Under the pieces are notes generated by a model. The model ran no database searches. It was not told the DNA's origin and was given only the letters and a program-made list of their open reading frames with translations. DNA of 64,000 nucleotides. Source: Anoplolepis gracilipes (Eukaryota > Arthropoda > Insecta > Hymenoptera > Formicidae). Below, one piece after another: positions 1 through 12,400 of this stretch (within the stretch, counting starts at the first letter, position 1; each line of letters opens with the position of its first letter). The stretch lies in contig NC_132984.1 in the NCBI RefSeq assembly GCF_047496725.1, forward strand, positions 5,653,001 through 5,717,000, read 5' to 3'. The translations under genes and the position numbers were made by a program.

Positions 1-436
1 TTAATATCCGAATTCTCTGCGGTAGGATTGTATTAAATAGAAATGAAGCTGATAGAGAAATATATTTTACTCGATGTGTTTGTAGGCTTTAGATATTCTC
101 TTGAAAAAACTTGAATACGGAATAGGTAAGGCATAGTGCGTCACATAACAGTAAGCGATCAAACTAGCGAAACATATGTGATTGCATTTAAATATAGCAG
201 CAATATCTGAAATAAAATATTAAATTTATAATATTAGCACAATATTGCTGCAATATTTGGAATATGTAAAATATTAAAATATTTATGCAATATTTTAACA
301 ATATTTCGTGCTGTAAAGAAAGTTTTAACAAAATCAGAATTTTCGGGTTCGCGAGATTTTTTCGTAAGTTTCATTTCATAAGAGATAAATAAGAACTTAT
401 ATCTAAAATTTCAAGAAAGAAAAGAGAGTAACATAC

Positions 437-1949
437 CTATAGAAGGTCTTATAATTGCACAAGGCAACGATGAAGAATATTCCGCTATTACAGCCTCAGC
501 TAAATTCTTCGAGAATACGTATGTATTAGGCAAGAAATCCAAACATCTGTACATATTTCAAAATTATATAAAAAATTAATACAGCCTGACAATTATAACA
601 TTACTCCATAAATAAAAGAAAAACTGGTATTATATTTGTCTTTAATTGTGCGCATCCTATATATACTTAAAATTTACAAACATATTTAATATGTTTAATA
701 TGATTTTGTTATGCTTACTTAGCTGTACAGACATTTATGACATGTTCATCCATCTTTTCGGCCACTTCGATCATTTTCCGCCAATCGGCTACGGCTGGGT
801 AAATTTTTTCTTCAATGACAGAATGATTTAAATGCGTGTATGCTGTACTGACATACACTAGTGCCTTAAATAAATACAATTAGTCCTAAAGTCACTTTTT
901 TAAATAAATAAAAAGTTACAAAGAAAAATAGACATATATTTATGAAATTAAAATTAAAACTATTAAAAAATCTAAATTGACCTTGATACAACAAAGTCTC
1001 AAACTGATACTCCTATCTTTTTCTCTTTTCGAACTAAACAATTTTATCTAAAACATTGTTTGATAAAACAAAAGATATTTGGAGTGCACAAGATAAAAGA
1101 TTATAAATTTCTAAAAAATGCACAATATAAAATACCACACGCAATATGGAACATAGTAATTTATTTACATATATATGTAAATGCAATATCGGTTTATACT
1201 TACTATTAAATTCTTCATATTTTGGGCTAGAATACAAATATCTCTCGTTGATCTAGTATTAGTAAAGATGGCGTACTTTAAACTGTCGTTAAATTTCATA
1301 CTCGCCGATGCATGGATTATTATAGTCACTCTCTCAGCTAGCATTTGCCAGTCAGTAGCTGACAAACCTAAATTCTCCTTGCTAGCATCACCAGAAATCG
1401 GAATTAATTTTGTAAAATTGAAAGGTTGTTCTTCTCGCAGTTTATCGTATAACTAAAAAAAAATATATTAATTATGTAACGTATTTATTGTAATAATTGG
1501 CACAATTTTTAAAGATAATTTGCAAAAAAAGTTGAATATTCTGATTATTTATAATATTTTGTTTTTACATGTTTTATTCCATACACTTTTATCAAACTTT
1601 ATAATTAGTTTTTTATAAAAATAAAAAAATATTAAAAATCTATATGAATGTATAATACAAGTTTTTACGAAAACTTTCCCATTTACATGTTATAGCAGTT
1701 TAAGAAATATATGATATTGTAAAGAAGAAAATATTTATGTAATTAACTTACCGGTAAGTTTAATATTTTTTCGAGCCTTTCGTTAATGCCTATTCCTTTT
1801 TTCGAACGCATTAATATAAACACTTCGCGAACATCTGAACAAGATCGCAGTATCTTCTCCATATATACTCTACCCAGAAATCCTGTCGCGCCTGTCAAAA
1901 ATATACTTTGTCCAGCATAAAACTTTGGAATCGAGTCAGCTGAGTCCAT
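437..1949 (-). CDS. Fatty acyl-CoA reductase, copy A (exons 1-4 only; runs off left edge)
   Basis: NADPH-dependent reductase that converts fatty acyl-CoA to fatty alcohol, usually membrane-attached (family knowledge). Exons read on the minus strand: 1752-1949, 1204-1452, 719-864, 437-546. All have GT-AG borders and the frame is open across each junction. Exon 1 starts at MDSADS and carries the Rossmann motif TGATGFLG (residues 19-26). Exon 4 carries the catalytic YxxxK as YVFSK (Y207/K211). An in-frame ATG lies further upstream, so the start is a choice based on where family homology begins. The 3' exons lie left of base 1. It differs from copy B at only about four residues in these exons (Ser/Pro and Ile/Leu in exon 1, Met/Val in exon 2, Ile/Val at the end of exon 4). 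Whether the whole gene is intact cannot be seen. Confidence 0.85.
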
Positions 1950-2479
1950 TGTAATTTTGTCCACCGTTATTAAAATAATAACAACAATATGACCACAATA
2001 ATCAAACAATAGCCAAAAATATGTACAAGTGCACTCGAAAATATTATTGTCTTCTTCTGTCAATACCGTTATTAACTAGTAGGAGTTTGATTGGAAAATA
2101 ATAAACTGTGAATGAGATCGGCCATCAATAACGCATGCTGTTTAATTAAAATCTAATTGTTTGCTAAGCAGACGTAACCACTATACATATTAATAAAACA
2201 GAAATTCTACAGGCAAAAGTTAGAAGAGCAAATTTATGTAATGCAGTAGCCTAAACGATTATTATATGCCTAGACGATTGTTAGTAGATCAATAACTAAT
2301 AGATATAAAGTTATTTTGCAGTTTATTCAATATGTGCAATATGTAATTCTATGAAGAATTGGATATAATCAATTGTATTTAAACAACTTTATTATAAATA
2401 ATAATAAATATATTCACAAATTAAGTTGAATAAAATACTTATGCATATATAACTGAAAAGTAAAAATAATAATGAAAAT

Positions 2480-3960
2480 GGTAAATAGATACCCAAACAT
2501 TGTAATATTTAAAATACTTATGTAATTTACAAGATGCACACGAATTATTACATACATATATATAATGTATATGTAACGGAAATGAGTCATATTTTTAGAA
2601 TAACATATTATCATGTTTCTTCATAATTAATCAATGGTATGTCATTGAGTAATTAAATTTTTAACTATAATAAAAATATTATAATCTGATGCTTAAATAA
2701 TGTTAATCTTCTGTCATCTTCTAGTTGTATGTTGTATAAATTTGATAAATAATTTAATGGTTTGTATTCAGACTTCCGAGACATTTATCACTGTATCAAA
2801 TACGTTCAACGGTCAAAATTAATGCATATTTAGAAAAATTATATTTTTAAACAATTTTGAAATTTTGATGCGTCTTTAATCTATTATTTGAAAAATTCTG
2901 GGCTTGAAGAGGGCATTTAAATATTTGAGATAAAATTACATTCTAAGCGTTGTATTGTAATAGCTGACGTAATAATATACAATTTCTTTAATTACATACT
3001 AACATTTAGAAAATATTCAAAGATGAAATTAAATATGCAGTAGTCAAAACTGAAAATTTGATTGTAGAAGGTATTGCTAAAGCACACAAAAAAAATATCT
3101 TAATAATTTTGTATAATTGTAGAAAAGTTTTCTTATTATAATAATAAAATATATTTATTATTATTATAGGAAGAAAGTTTATATTAATATTATGTAAATC
3201 ACATTTGTTTTCCTTTAAATATCTGTCAATAACTTAATATATAAGAAATATTCAAGACAAGATTTGCTAAAGGATGCAAATTATTTAATTTTTTTATGAA
3301 TATAAATTAGAGTATTTTAATTTAGTCAATAAAAACACACACATTATAAATTCATAAATTTTAAGAAACAAACCAAGAGAAATCTGACAGTCAATTTCCG
3401 TTGGAGTCATGGGAACAGTGATTCCTTTAGAAACAAAATTACTGTGTAGTTCAATATATTTTTTTCTTATTTGGTTTATTTTTTAAAATTTATAGATTTT
3501 ATAGTATCGCATGGCACATTGAGTAAAAGAAAAGAATCATGAATTCGATATAACATAATACCGTTATAAAAGAACTAATTGTGAATTATATAATACCTCA
3601 AAACGTATATGATATTTTAATATCTCAAAAATTTAATAGTGTGTGTTTATGTGTGTGTGTATATTGATAAAATGATTAGCATTTATAACATTTTAGCATC
3701 AGTTGATTACAATTTTTATTGTAATAATACATTAAATTACTGAATTATATAATTGACTAATTATAAAGAGACAAGGTAATATATTCCCAAAATATGCCGT
3801 GACGTATGATGCATCAAAAATTCCCGTCATACATGCATAATTTCTGCGTAATATAATTGCAGCAGTAATAGAATAATCGACTGGTTCATCCGCAAATCAT
3901 TATTAGAAAGGAAAAATTTATTTAATCCTTATCCTTTATATAATTAATTGCCCAATATCT
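2480..3960. mobile_element. Diverged long-TIR DNA element in duplication A
   Basis: The 2530-2640 region and the reverse complement of 3770-3930 resemble each other (shared motifs around GACGGGAATTT and CTTCATAATTA), and the block resembles the better preserved element at 7440-8692. No transposase ORF is visible, so it is non-autonomous or decayed. Its outer left end is poorly conserved. Family unknown. Confidence 0.5.
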
Positions 3961-5152
3961 TATATATATATATATATATATGCAGGGTATCTTGGCAAAG
4001 GTGAACAATCTCTCGTGAGCATGTAGAGCAGGTAAAAATAACCCCATAAGTTTCTATAAAATTTGTTTCTATGATGCATTTCTACCGAGATATTTGTCGT
4101 TAAAATTTAAATTTGAGAATAATTTTTCTTAATTAACTTTTATATTACTTTGTAGATCTTAATAATGTATAAGAACTTTTTTATTATTAAGTGGAGATCT
4201 TTAAAATATTGTGATAGATTTTTTAATATCATCTCGGAGAACCAGAGTCTGATCATCTGTAAGTCTTTTAACTTACAAAACTTTAAAGCCGATGGGGTTT
4301 TTATTTTTGAGTTATGTTTTTAGATTCTTCACATCTCTAAGAAAAAGATATTCTAGTTTTATTTCATTAAAACTAACTGTTTTCAAGAAAAATGCATTTG
4401 ATCGATAGAAAGTAAACTTTTATTCGTAATAATTAAATAATGATTTTAAAAATAATATAATATTACATGGGTATATTTAAAAGAGAATGTTTACTTGTAA
4501 AAAATTATTTATTATTGCGCTCAAATAAGAAATGATCGTGAGATATTATAGCAGGTGCAGTAGTCATCAATTGTCATCAGATGTACGAGCTCGCTTACGG
4601 GGAAAATTCGGTCTAGAGGCCTGATTTTTAGGCTTTTCTTTGCAAATTTTTTATATGAGAAACGCATAAGATCAATTAAAATAAAAGTTTTTTTTGTTTG
4701 TTAAGCAACTTTTTAAGTATCTATAAAAATTTTTTTTATTGAAAAATTCCAAGAATTAAGCTGCATGTAGCAGTTCTTCTCAACCCATAAGAAAAAAAGT
4801 AGTTGCACGGTGCGCACCATTAGGGCCATTTTGCTTATCTGAAACAAAAAATTCAAAAAGATTTTTAGAATATATGAGTTTGGATTTTTGAAATTCTACA
4901 GCCCTTTAAAGACGAAAAAAATAGCCGAAAAATTAATACTTATTTTCAAAGTGACGCTGTTTTTTTATTTTTGCATATTTTTTAAAAATCCTACTTTGGG
5001 CGAAAAATTGTTGCCATTTGAAAATTAGCACCCCCCCTATATCTCTTCTTTAAAATCAAACCAAATTTTCAAATTTACATAAAAATTAAAGTCACTATTA
5101 ATTATTATGCTGTGCAATATTTCAACAATCTGTGAAAAAGTTTTTCTACTTT
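3961..5152. repeat. AT microsatellite and unclassified CAGGGTRTCTTGG repeat
   Basis: A (TA)n run is followed by CAGGGTATCTTGGC and about 1.1 kb of AT-rich DNA without ORFs. The counterpart in duplication B starts at about 18027. The opening resembles the CAGGGTG ends of the foldback element at 26348, suggesting a transposon end, but no second terminus was found. Confidence 0.35.
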
Positions 5153-7439
5153 ATAAAAAAAAATTGCATATAAATATAAATAATTGTATATAAATATAAA
5201 AATGACATATTAAAAATATATTATTTAAAATTAATAATATTTTTTACATCGTTAATTTAATATTAAGATTGCAGAATTATAAAGTTTTACTAACTGTAAT
5301 TTTTTTTATAACATTAAATTTTTCATTCTTTAATTAAATTAATTTCAGTTAAATATTAACTTTTGTTAAGATGTAATTTTTCAATATAAACTTATTATCT
5401 TTTTATCACAATTCTTTTGTAAAAGAATTAATCAACATAACCAAATAAATAAAATAAATTGAAAATATTAACATTAATATGTATGTCGTGTATGTTTGTT
5501 TATGTTTTTTTTGTTAGGCTTTTAATTCTTTTTTTTCATGATAAATTTATATGATTTATATATTTTGATTATATATTTAGTGAAAAGATATGTAAAATGT
5601 GCACACACATGTATGAGTCTATAGCTTATTGTTAGAATTATTTAGATAAGAAAATTAAATTAAATTAGCATTCAGACATACCGGATATACCTTTGCGACT
5701 ATTTAACCTTTCCATATTTTAATTCAACGCATTGTGCGTTATAATCTGTTAATGTTAGATGAGGTAACCTCTATTAGAAATCTAAAGACAATGAGCCCTA
5801 TTACACAAAAAGACTGATATCTGAAATGTTGTACATCAAACGACAAATAAATAGCATAAATCTACAAACAGATATAGAATGTTTGCCAGCTATTTACGAT
5901 GATATAATAAACAAACTGCCTAAGATCTAATGTCACCTATCTAACTCTTTCCATCTTAAATGTATTTTTCGCCCTTGAGCTCATTACCATCTGTACCATC
6001 GGCATAACCACACGTTATACATCAGTTGCACGATATATATACCATATATTCAACAACACACAAACGGAATGCATATCCTGTAAGTATTTTCTGAGTCACC
6101 ACCATTATACACAAACTAGCGGTAAATAACTTTATTACAAACAGGTATTTATTATACTCATTTTATTAATACAGACTTAACCCCTCAATCTAACTGCATA
6201 CCTCCCTCGGTCTGGAAACCTCGGAGAATTGCCTCGCAGGATTATTATGCAAGCCGTACAATAAAAGAGCCGAACAAATTGGATCGTTTTATATATATTT
6301 AATTTATACAACTAACATGCGACAAATATGTACAGCGGTTTTAAGGCATTGATCCATTTAATCATGCGAATACGATTACGATTTTTAGTTCACACATTGC
6401 TTACGCTTTTATTATGCGATGTTTTCTCAGTAATTTCGTTTTTATCTATTTATAATTCATTTATTTATTTTATATAATATGCTGAAGAGAATTCAAAACA
6501 TGAATCGAAACGTTCAGATTTTTATTATAATTTCCGTCATTTTATAGAATGTTACTAATGTACTTAATGTCAATATACCTACAACACATCACCTATATAA
6601 AAAACTTATAATTTTGATTCACATCTCCTCGCTCCTAATGCCTTTTTCTTACTTACTTATAAAATATTTCTTTCACAACAATATTGTTGAAATAATCGTC
6701 TTTTCGATATAATAATAAAAATATTAAATTTATCACGTGTAGCCATTCAATATTTTACACAAACTTTAGAAATGGTCGAATATCTCATAAAAAGTTTATT
6801 TAAAAAAAAAATACTTTAGGCAAAAGTTATAAGGCTTAAAAAGGGAAATTCTTTGTATGCAACTCTACTTCATTTATTAAACTTTATTTTTTCGTCATAA
6901 GTCATTAAACCTTGATACAGATAATACAATACCATATTCTGTGCTATAATTTGTTGTGTTGATCTTATATTAATATTTTAATGTTTAGCATTTTTATTAT
7001 AAATTGCAACGTAAGTTTCTGCGATTTTGCCATCTATAATAAAAAAATATCCACGACGTCATTACATTGTCATTACAGTGGATGCTAAATAATGTATATA
7101 TATTTTATACACATAATATAATTTATACATTTATTAATGTTACTAGTATAATACTATCAATTTTTATAAGAGAAATATTACAAAAGTAACTGGGATCGAT
7201 TTAGGCACTTATCCTTATTCTTCCTTTTGCTATATCAGAACTTTTAAATAACTTTCGGAATTATTCGTATAATTAATCGGATATACTATACATATATGTC
7301 ATATAGATAATTTAAATATAGAGATATCATAAAGATTTACGCAGATTAAAATATAAACATAATAAAATCACAAATATCTGTAAAATATCAAACAAAACTT
7401 TGTCTAAAGCAATCGATTATGTAAAGGCTAAGAATTAGT
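5153..7439. other. Intergenic, no gene seen
   Basis: AT-rich DNA without a supportable ORF. Roughly 5390-5740 is similar to 56130-56600 (shared stretches around AACATAACCAAATAAATAAA, TTAGGCTTTTAATTC and AAATTAAATTAGCATTC), so a low-copy dispersed repeat lies here. The 5750-6280 part is less AT-rich and may be old retroelement DNA, but nothing in it could be identified. Confidence 0.5.
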
Positions 7440-8692
7440 AAGTTTTTCCTTTCTAATAATGATTCGCGGATGAACTAGTCGACCTATTACCGGTATTATT
7501 GTACGCACGAATTACATACATATGTATGTGTGACGGAAATTTTGATGCATTAGAAGTCATATTCTTAGTATACTATATTACGATATCTCTTCATAATTAA
7601 TTAATTATGGTATGCAATTAAGTAATTAAATCTAGAATTACAATAAAAATTATAATCTGATGCTTAAATGTTATAAATGTTAACCATGCACGTACAACTG
7701 TCATATTTTATTGTTGTATGTTATATGAATTTAGTAAATAATTTAATTAGTTTACCTAATAGTTCAAATAAAATTTCAGTTTTTTTCCTCGTAAAATTTT
7801 AAAGAGTTGTATTCAGAATTCCGAGACTTTTATCAGTATAATTAAATATGGCTCTACGGTTAAAATTAGCAGAATTAAGAGAATCACATTTTTAACAATT
7901 TCGATACGTGTGTTATCTATTACAGTCGGACTTATTATCTTACGAACCTCTTATGCTACGAAACCTCTTATCCTACGACAAAAAATCCTCTTATGCTACG
8001 ACCGCGAAAGGGGAATTATACCCCCACTCTCAAATTTTTGTCGTAGGATCAGACGTTTAAGGGAAAGATTCCGGACCGAAAATGTCGTAGGATAAGAGGT
8101 GCGACTGTACTTTAAAAATTTTGGTTTTATAGAAAGGGCATTTAATTAAATATTCGACATAAAATTTGCATGCTAAGCGTTGTTTATAATAGCTGACGTA
8201 ATAACATAGAATTTCTTTAATTATAAACATTCAAAAAATATTCAAAGATGAAATTAATTATACGCAGTATCACAACTAAAAACTTGAATGTATTATAAGG
8301 CATACAAAAAAATATCTTAAAATTTGTATAATTGTAGAAAAGCTTTTTTATTATAAAAATACAATATCTAAATATAATTTTTTTTTCTATACAACTGTCA
8401 ATAACTTATAAATAATAATAAATATTCCAGCTTTGCTAAAGCATACAAATTATTTATTTTTATTTTAATTAATAATATTACATTTAATTGTATATTAAAA
8501 TTGACTAATTATGAAGACGTATATAATATATTATTCTCGGAATACGCCGTGACTTTTTGACGAAGCGAAAATTTCCTTCATGCATGCATATGTAATTTAT
8601 GCGTACATAAATAACGGCAATAGGTCAACTAGTTTATCCGCATATCATTATTAGACATTATTAGAAACGTGAAACTTTTAACTTATGTATCG
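7440..8692. mobile_element. Non-autonomous DNA transposon with about 170-bp terminal inverted repeats
   Basis: The left end, reading CTTTCTAATAATGATTCGCG and on to CTTCATAATTAATTAATT near 7610, matches the reverse complement of 8510-8680 with moderate divergence over about 170 bp. The interior is AT-rich with no transposase. It is related to 2480-3960 and 16540-17990, giving three family members in the window. A younger MITE sits inside it at 7923-8107. Confidence 0.6.
7923..8107. mobile_element. pogo/Tigger-like MITE nested in the long-TIR element
   Basis: It starts CAGTCGGACTTATTATCTTACG and ends with TCGTAGGATAAGAGGTGCGACTG, forming imperfect inverted ends, with TA flanks at 7921-7922 and 8108-8109. 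The repeated phrase CCTCTTATCCTACGAC occurs at both ends. The related sequence near 2890 lacks this insert and serves as an empty site. The short ORF across it is not a gene. The pogo-type assignment rests on the CAGTCG terminus plus the TA target. Confidence 0.7.
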
Positions 8693-8789
8693 ACATCGTA
8701 TTTTTAATGTTTGGAGAGTTCTAGAAGTTTTGTGGAGAATAATTGTATATAGATACATACATAAATATATATATATATACATATATATA

Positions 8790-8830
8790 CATATCTCTCA
8801 TTATTGACCTCGCGTTGTTGGAAATTTCCT

Positions 8831-8869
<39 letters not shown>

Positions 8870-9178
8870 AGGCTTTCATCGAATCTTACGAATGACTTAA
8901 TTGAATATTTGAAACAAGAGTCACAGTACTTTGTCTTCGATAAGAGATGACAACACGAATGAGCACAACAAATTGTGTATACAGAAAATGACGTAGAAGC
9001 TATCAGATGATGATGATATGTCTAAAGTTCAAAGAAGCAAGTTCCTTCATTCATATATTTATCTGCGTATATCGTGTAAGATAAGTGACTTTTTTCGTAA
9101 ACGAATGCAACAGTAATATAATTATAATGGAGAACAAGGAGGGGGATTAATAATGCGAGGTCAATAATGCGAGATATG
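8790..9178. mobile_element. MITE with CATATCTC termini
   Basis: The left end CATATCTCTCATTATTGACC and the reverse complement of the right end CATATCTCGCATTATTGACC agree over about 30 bp, with TA on both outer sides. A (CA)n run (8836-8862) lies inside. No ORF. The element sits between two AT microsatellites. Confidence 0.6.

Positions 9179-9180
<2 letters not shown>

Positions 9181-9235
<55 letters not shown>
9181..9235. repeat. (TA)n microsatellite
   Basis: An almost perfect TA run directly right of the MITE. The ORF that reads through it as alternating Tyr/Ile is an artefact. Confidence 0.95.
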
Positions 9236-9237
<2 letters not shown>

Positions 9238-9463
9238 CCGTTATTATTGTACGCTTAAAAATACAGATTACAAATTTTTTTTCTTACATCAAATACGTAT
9301 CAATTTTATTCATTTGCTCTATTTATTTATTTTTTGTTTATTACATTATTATTTTTCTCTCCGTAACTCTTTATATGACATCAATTATTATATACTGTTA
9401 ACATTATAATTATAATATAATATATAATTGTATATATAATATGACATATATAATCTGAAAATA

Positions 9464-12400
9464 TTATACATAGATCCACTTATACATCAGCCACAGCGCT
9501 GCAGTAACGATGATAGTTTTCAATGTCACAACAAACAGATCCATTCTGAAATATTTTAGAATAAACACGTTACAAATATGATTATTGATTATTTCTATCA
9601 TGTTTATCCAACAACAAATTGTTTTACAAAAACAAATTAAAAATTCTTTTAAGGCTCCCGAATAGTCACCGCGGCCATATTGGAAAAAATATTTTAAAAA
9701 GATGAAACAAGACTACAGATTGCTCCAACTCATTACTTAGTTTGCCTTTCGCTCATACTTGTAAAATTGTCCGAAAACTAAGCTTTTCCCTTGACAGTTA
9801 ATAAATAACCGTAAAATCAGTATCAAAATAAATTTATTTATCTGGGAAAACACACGGTTTGACAGCTATCTAAAGAAGTGGAGAATGTTCCTTCCACATG
9901 GTATATTCCTTGCTAAGTTTAGTTTTCAGACAATTTTACAAGTGTGCTAAATCGATCTGTAGTGTTGATCCATTGAAATACCTTTTTATTTAAAAATGGT
10001 ACGCAAGAATAATTTGGTTGTCAAGACGTCACTTCAAACGTCACTTTCACGCCTAATAGAAAAAAAAGAAACAGACAATGCGAGATAAAAAGAGAGAGCA
10101 ATAATGATTTGATTTTTATTCCTATCGTAGTTATGGTTGTCGTCACCGTCAACTCGGAGTTTCTCGGCGACTAACTCGGAAGCTTTAAAGTTAATTTTTT
10201 ATTTTTATAGAAACCAAATTTTTTTACCTAATATGATAAGATAATAATTAATCTTTAAATCTCTCTTATTATTATTGCTAATAGCCAATTTAAAACTTTA
10301 CACATCTCATAAAAATAATAATAATATATCCTGTTTATAATATATTTTATACTCACCTTTTATGACGCGCTCTGAGTTCATCTATACGATTCATGTTCTC
10401 GTTGAGGAGATATAATTTAGTTCCAATCACACCATTTCTTCATTACATAAAATAAACATCTAATGGCTTAACATCATATTCGATGTAAACATTATTTAGA
10501 AGGTCAAATTAATAAAAAAATCTTTACCTGTAATACTTTGCAATATCAAAAACATTCATATCGTATGAAAATGTTTCCCTGTCCTTAAGTGGAATTGAAT
10601 TATGCAATTTCAGCCAATTTATAATTTTAAATTGCCATTCATTACATATAAAATGCTTTACAGCGTTGTTGGCTACGTATATTTTTCTTTGCAGTCTTAT
10701 AAGCCTATGTTACATATTATACATTTACACAAATGGATTTATTAGTAATAATATCAGCTATACTCTATTGAATCCGGAAATATAAAAAGATTAAGATTAC
10801 ATCTTTAAAAAGAGATATATAATTTTATAAAGATGTGATAGAGCATTAAGGATGTTTAGTCTTAGAATCTAATGGAATATTAATGATCTGTATATTCTAA
10901 GACACCTACAATCGGAGTAAAAAGTCGCCGAAATTGACGAATATATACTTTTTTCATATATCTTAATATATGATGATTATAGAGATTGCATAAAATCTTA
11001 TTATTTATTCATAGCTAGAGTGTAGAAATGTATTTTCCAACTTCTGTTGCTTTTTTTCGGAGAATTTTCGTGTTTCTTAAATTATAATGAGAAACTTTTA
11101 TCATTGACGGTACTTCGATTTCAACATTACAGCACAAAATTTGAATTGTAAAAATAAAAGAATTTACTTGTACAGAGTAATTTAAGATGTCAGAATAAAA
11201 ATTATAATAGTGAATAATGACAAAATATAGAAGATTTTTAACTATTTCTTTGATAAATTTAATAATTTGTCATTTCTCCGAGAAAGCTTCTTCAGATGAA
11301 AAGATAGGTTATTTAAAATGTCAAAAGAAGGCTCAGCTGAATACTATGTTGTCACGTTTTTACAATAAATAATATGTCATTTCGGATAATAGGACGAAAT
11401 TGAGAAAATTATGTTCAATATCTTTTGAACTAGTCAGTACTTGACCAAAAATATGTGATCAAATATTTCTTCTATATTTCTTCTATATTTAAACTTTACT
11501 TTTGCAAATTTTGAATAAATTCCTATTATTATTTCTATCTATTTTAGCTCTTAAACCAACACAATCACAGGTTTCTTATAAGATAAAAAATCTGTAATCG
11601 TATCAATTTAAGGGTTAAAAAGGGCAGAAATAATAATATTTATACTTATTTATATAAATAATTATATTTTAAATTATATTAATACTTTTACTTATAATTA
11701 GATCGACAAAATAATTATATTCATAATAATATCGACGGGTAAATTCATTGCAAATTAAAATCCTTATAAGTTTTGATTGCTTCAGTGAATCAACTTTAGG
11801 TTCTTTTATAAGTCTTTGAACATGTGTTAAAACAATCTGTGCAAATTTTATTAAATTCTTATATTTTTAAAAATAGGTACTAAACATCCTTAAGAGAATA
11901 TTTCCCGATTTAATTAAATAGTGGTATCTAATGGAATATTAATGATCTGTATATTCTAAGACAATAACATAATTAGTTAGTTGGTACTTACATAGGTTGA
12001 TGTTTCGTAAGTATTAAAATTAGATCTATCAACATAGCTGGCAAGATATGCAACAATATTGTCAATATATAATATAGAGTAGCATTATCGGTTAATATTA
12101 TATTAGGCGTCCAAATTGTGTTTTCGAAAGGTATCTCCTTTACGATTTGATAACCTATTTTTCTAGTTTTTTCTATCAAGCAGTGTCTCTGATCAGAAGT
12201 ACAATGTATGACCAAAGGTGCAGAACCTGGCGTACAGCTACTAAATAAAATTACAAATTAATGGAATTGTTACTTATATAAACTTTCATAAAAATTGCAT
12301 TAAGATTCAAGTAACAAAAAGTTACAGTAACTGTAAAATTTAAAATTTTATGCGAGTTACAAAGTATATTATAAAGTATTAAACATTAAAAATTAACAAG

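Larger units (their letters stand above)
1..5152. repeat. Segmental duplication, copy A
   Basis: Base 1 matches base 14026 and the two run parallel (offset 14025 in the coding part) to about 5152/19199, where similarity stops abruptly in a run of T/A. The block covers part of FAR intron 4, exons 1-4 and about 3.2 kb of upstream DNA. The left limit is the window edge, so the true length is unknown. Scattered single-base differences and small indels are visible; identity is high even in non-coding DNA, so the event is recent. The 1950-2480 stretch (FAR upstream DNA) contains no other gene that I can see. Confidence 0.9.

Noticed and set aside
646..831. Plus-strand 61-codon ORF, repeated at 14671-14856
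   Set aside because: It is the shadow of FAR exon 3 on the minus strand; the repeat comes from the segmental duplication.
9167..9409. 80-codon ORF rich in Tyr/Ile
   Set aside because: Reads a (TA)n microsatellite.
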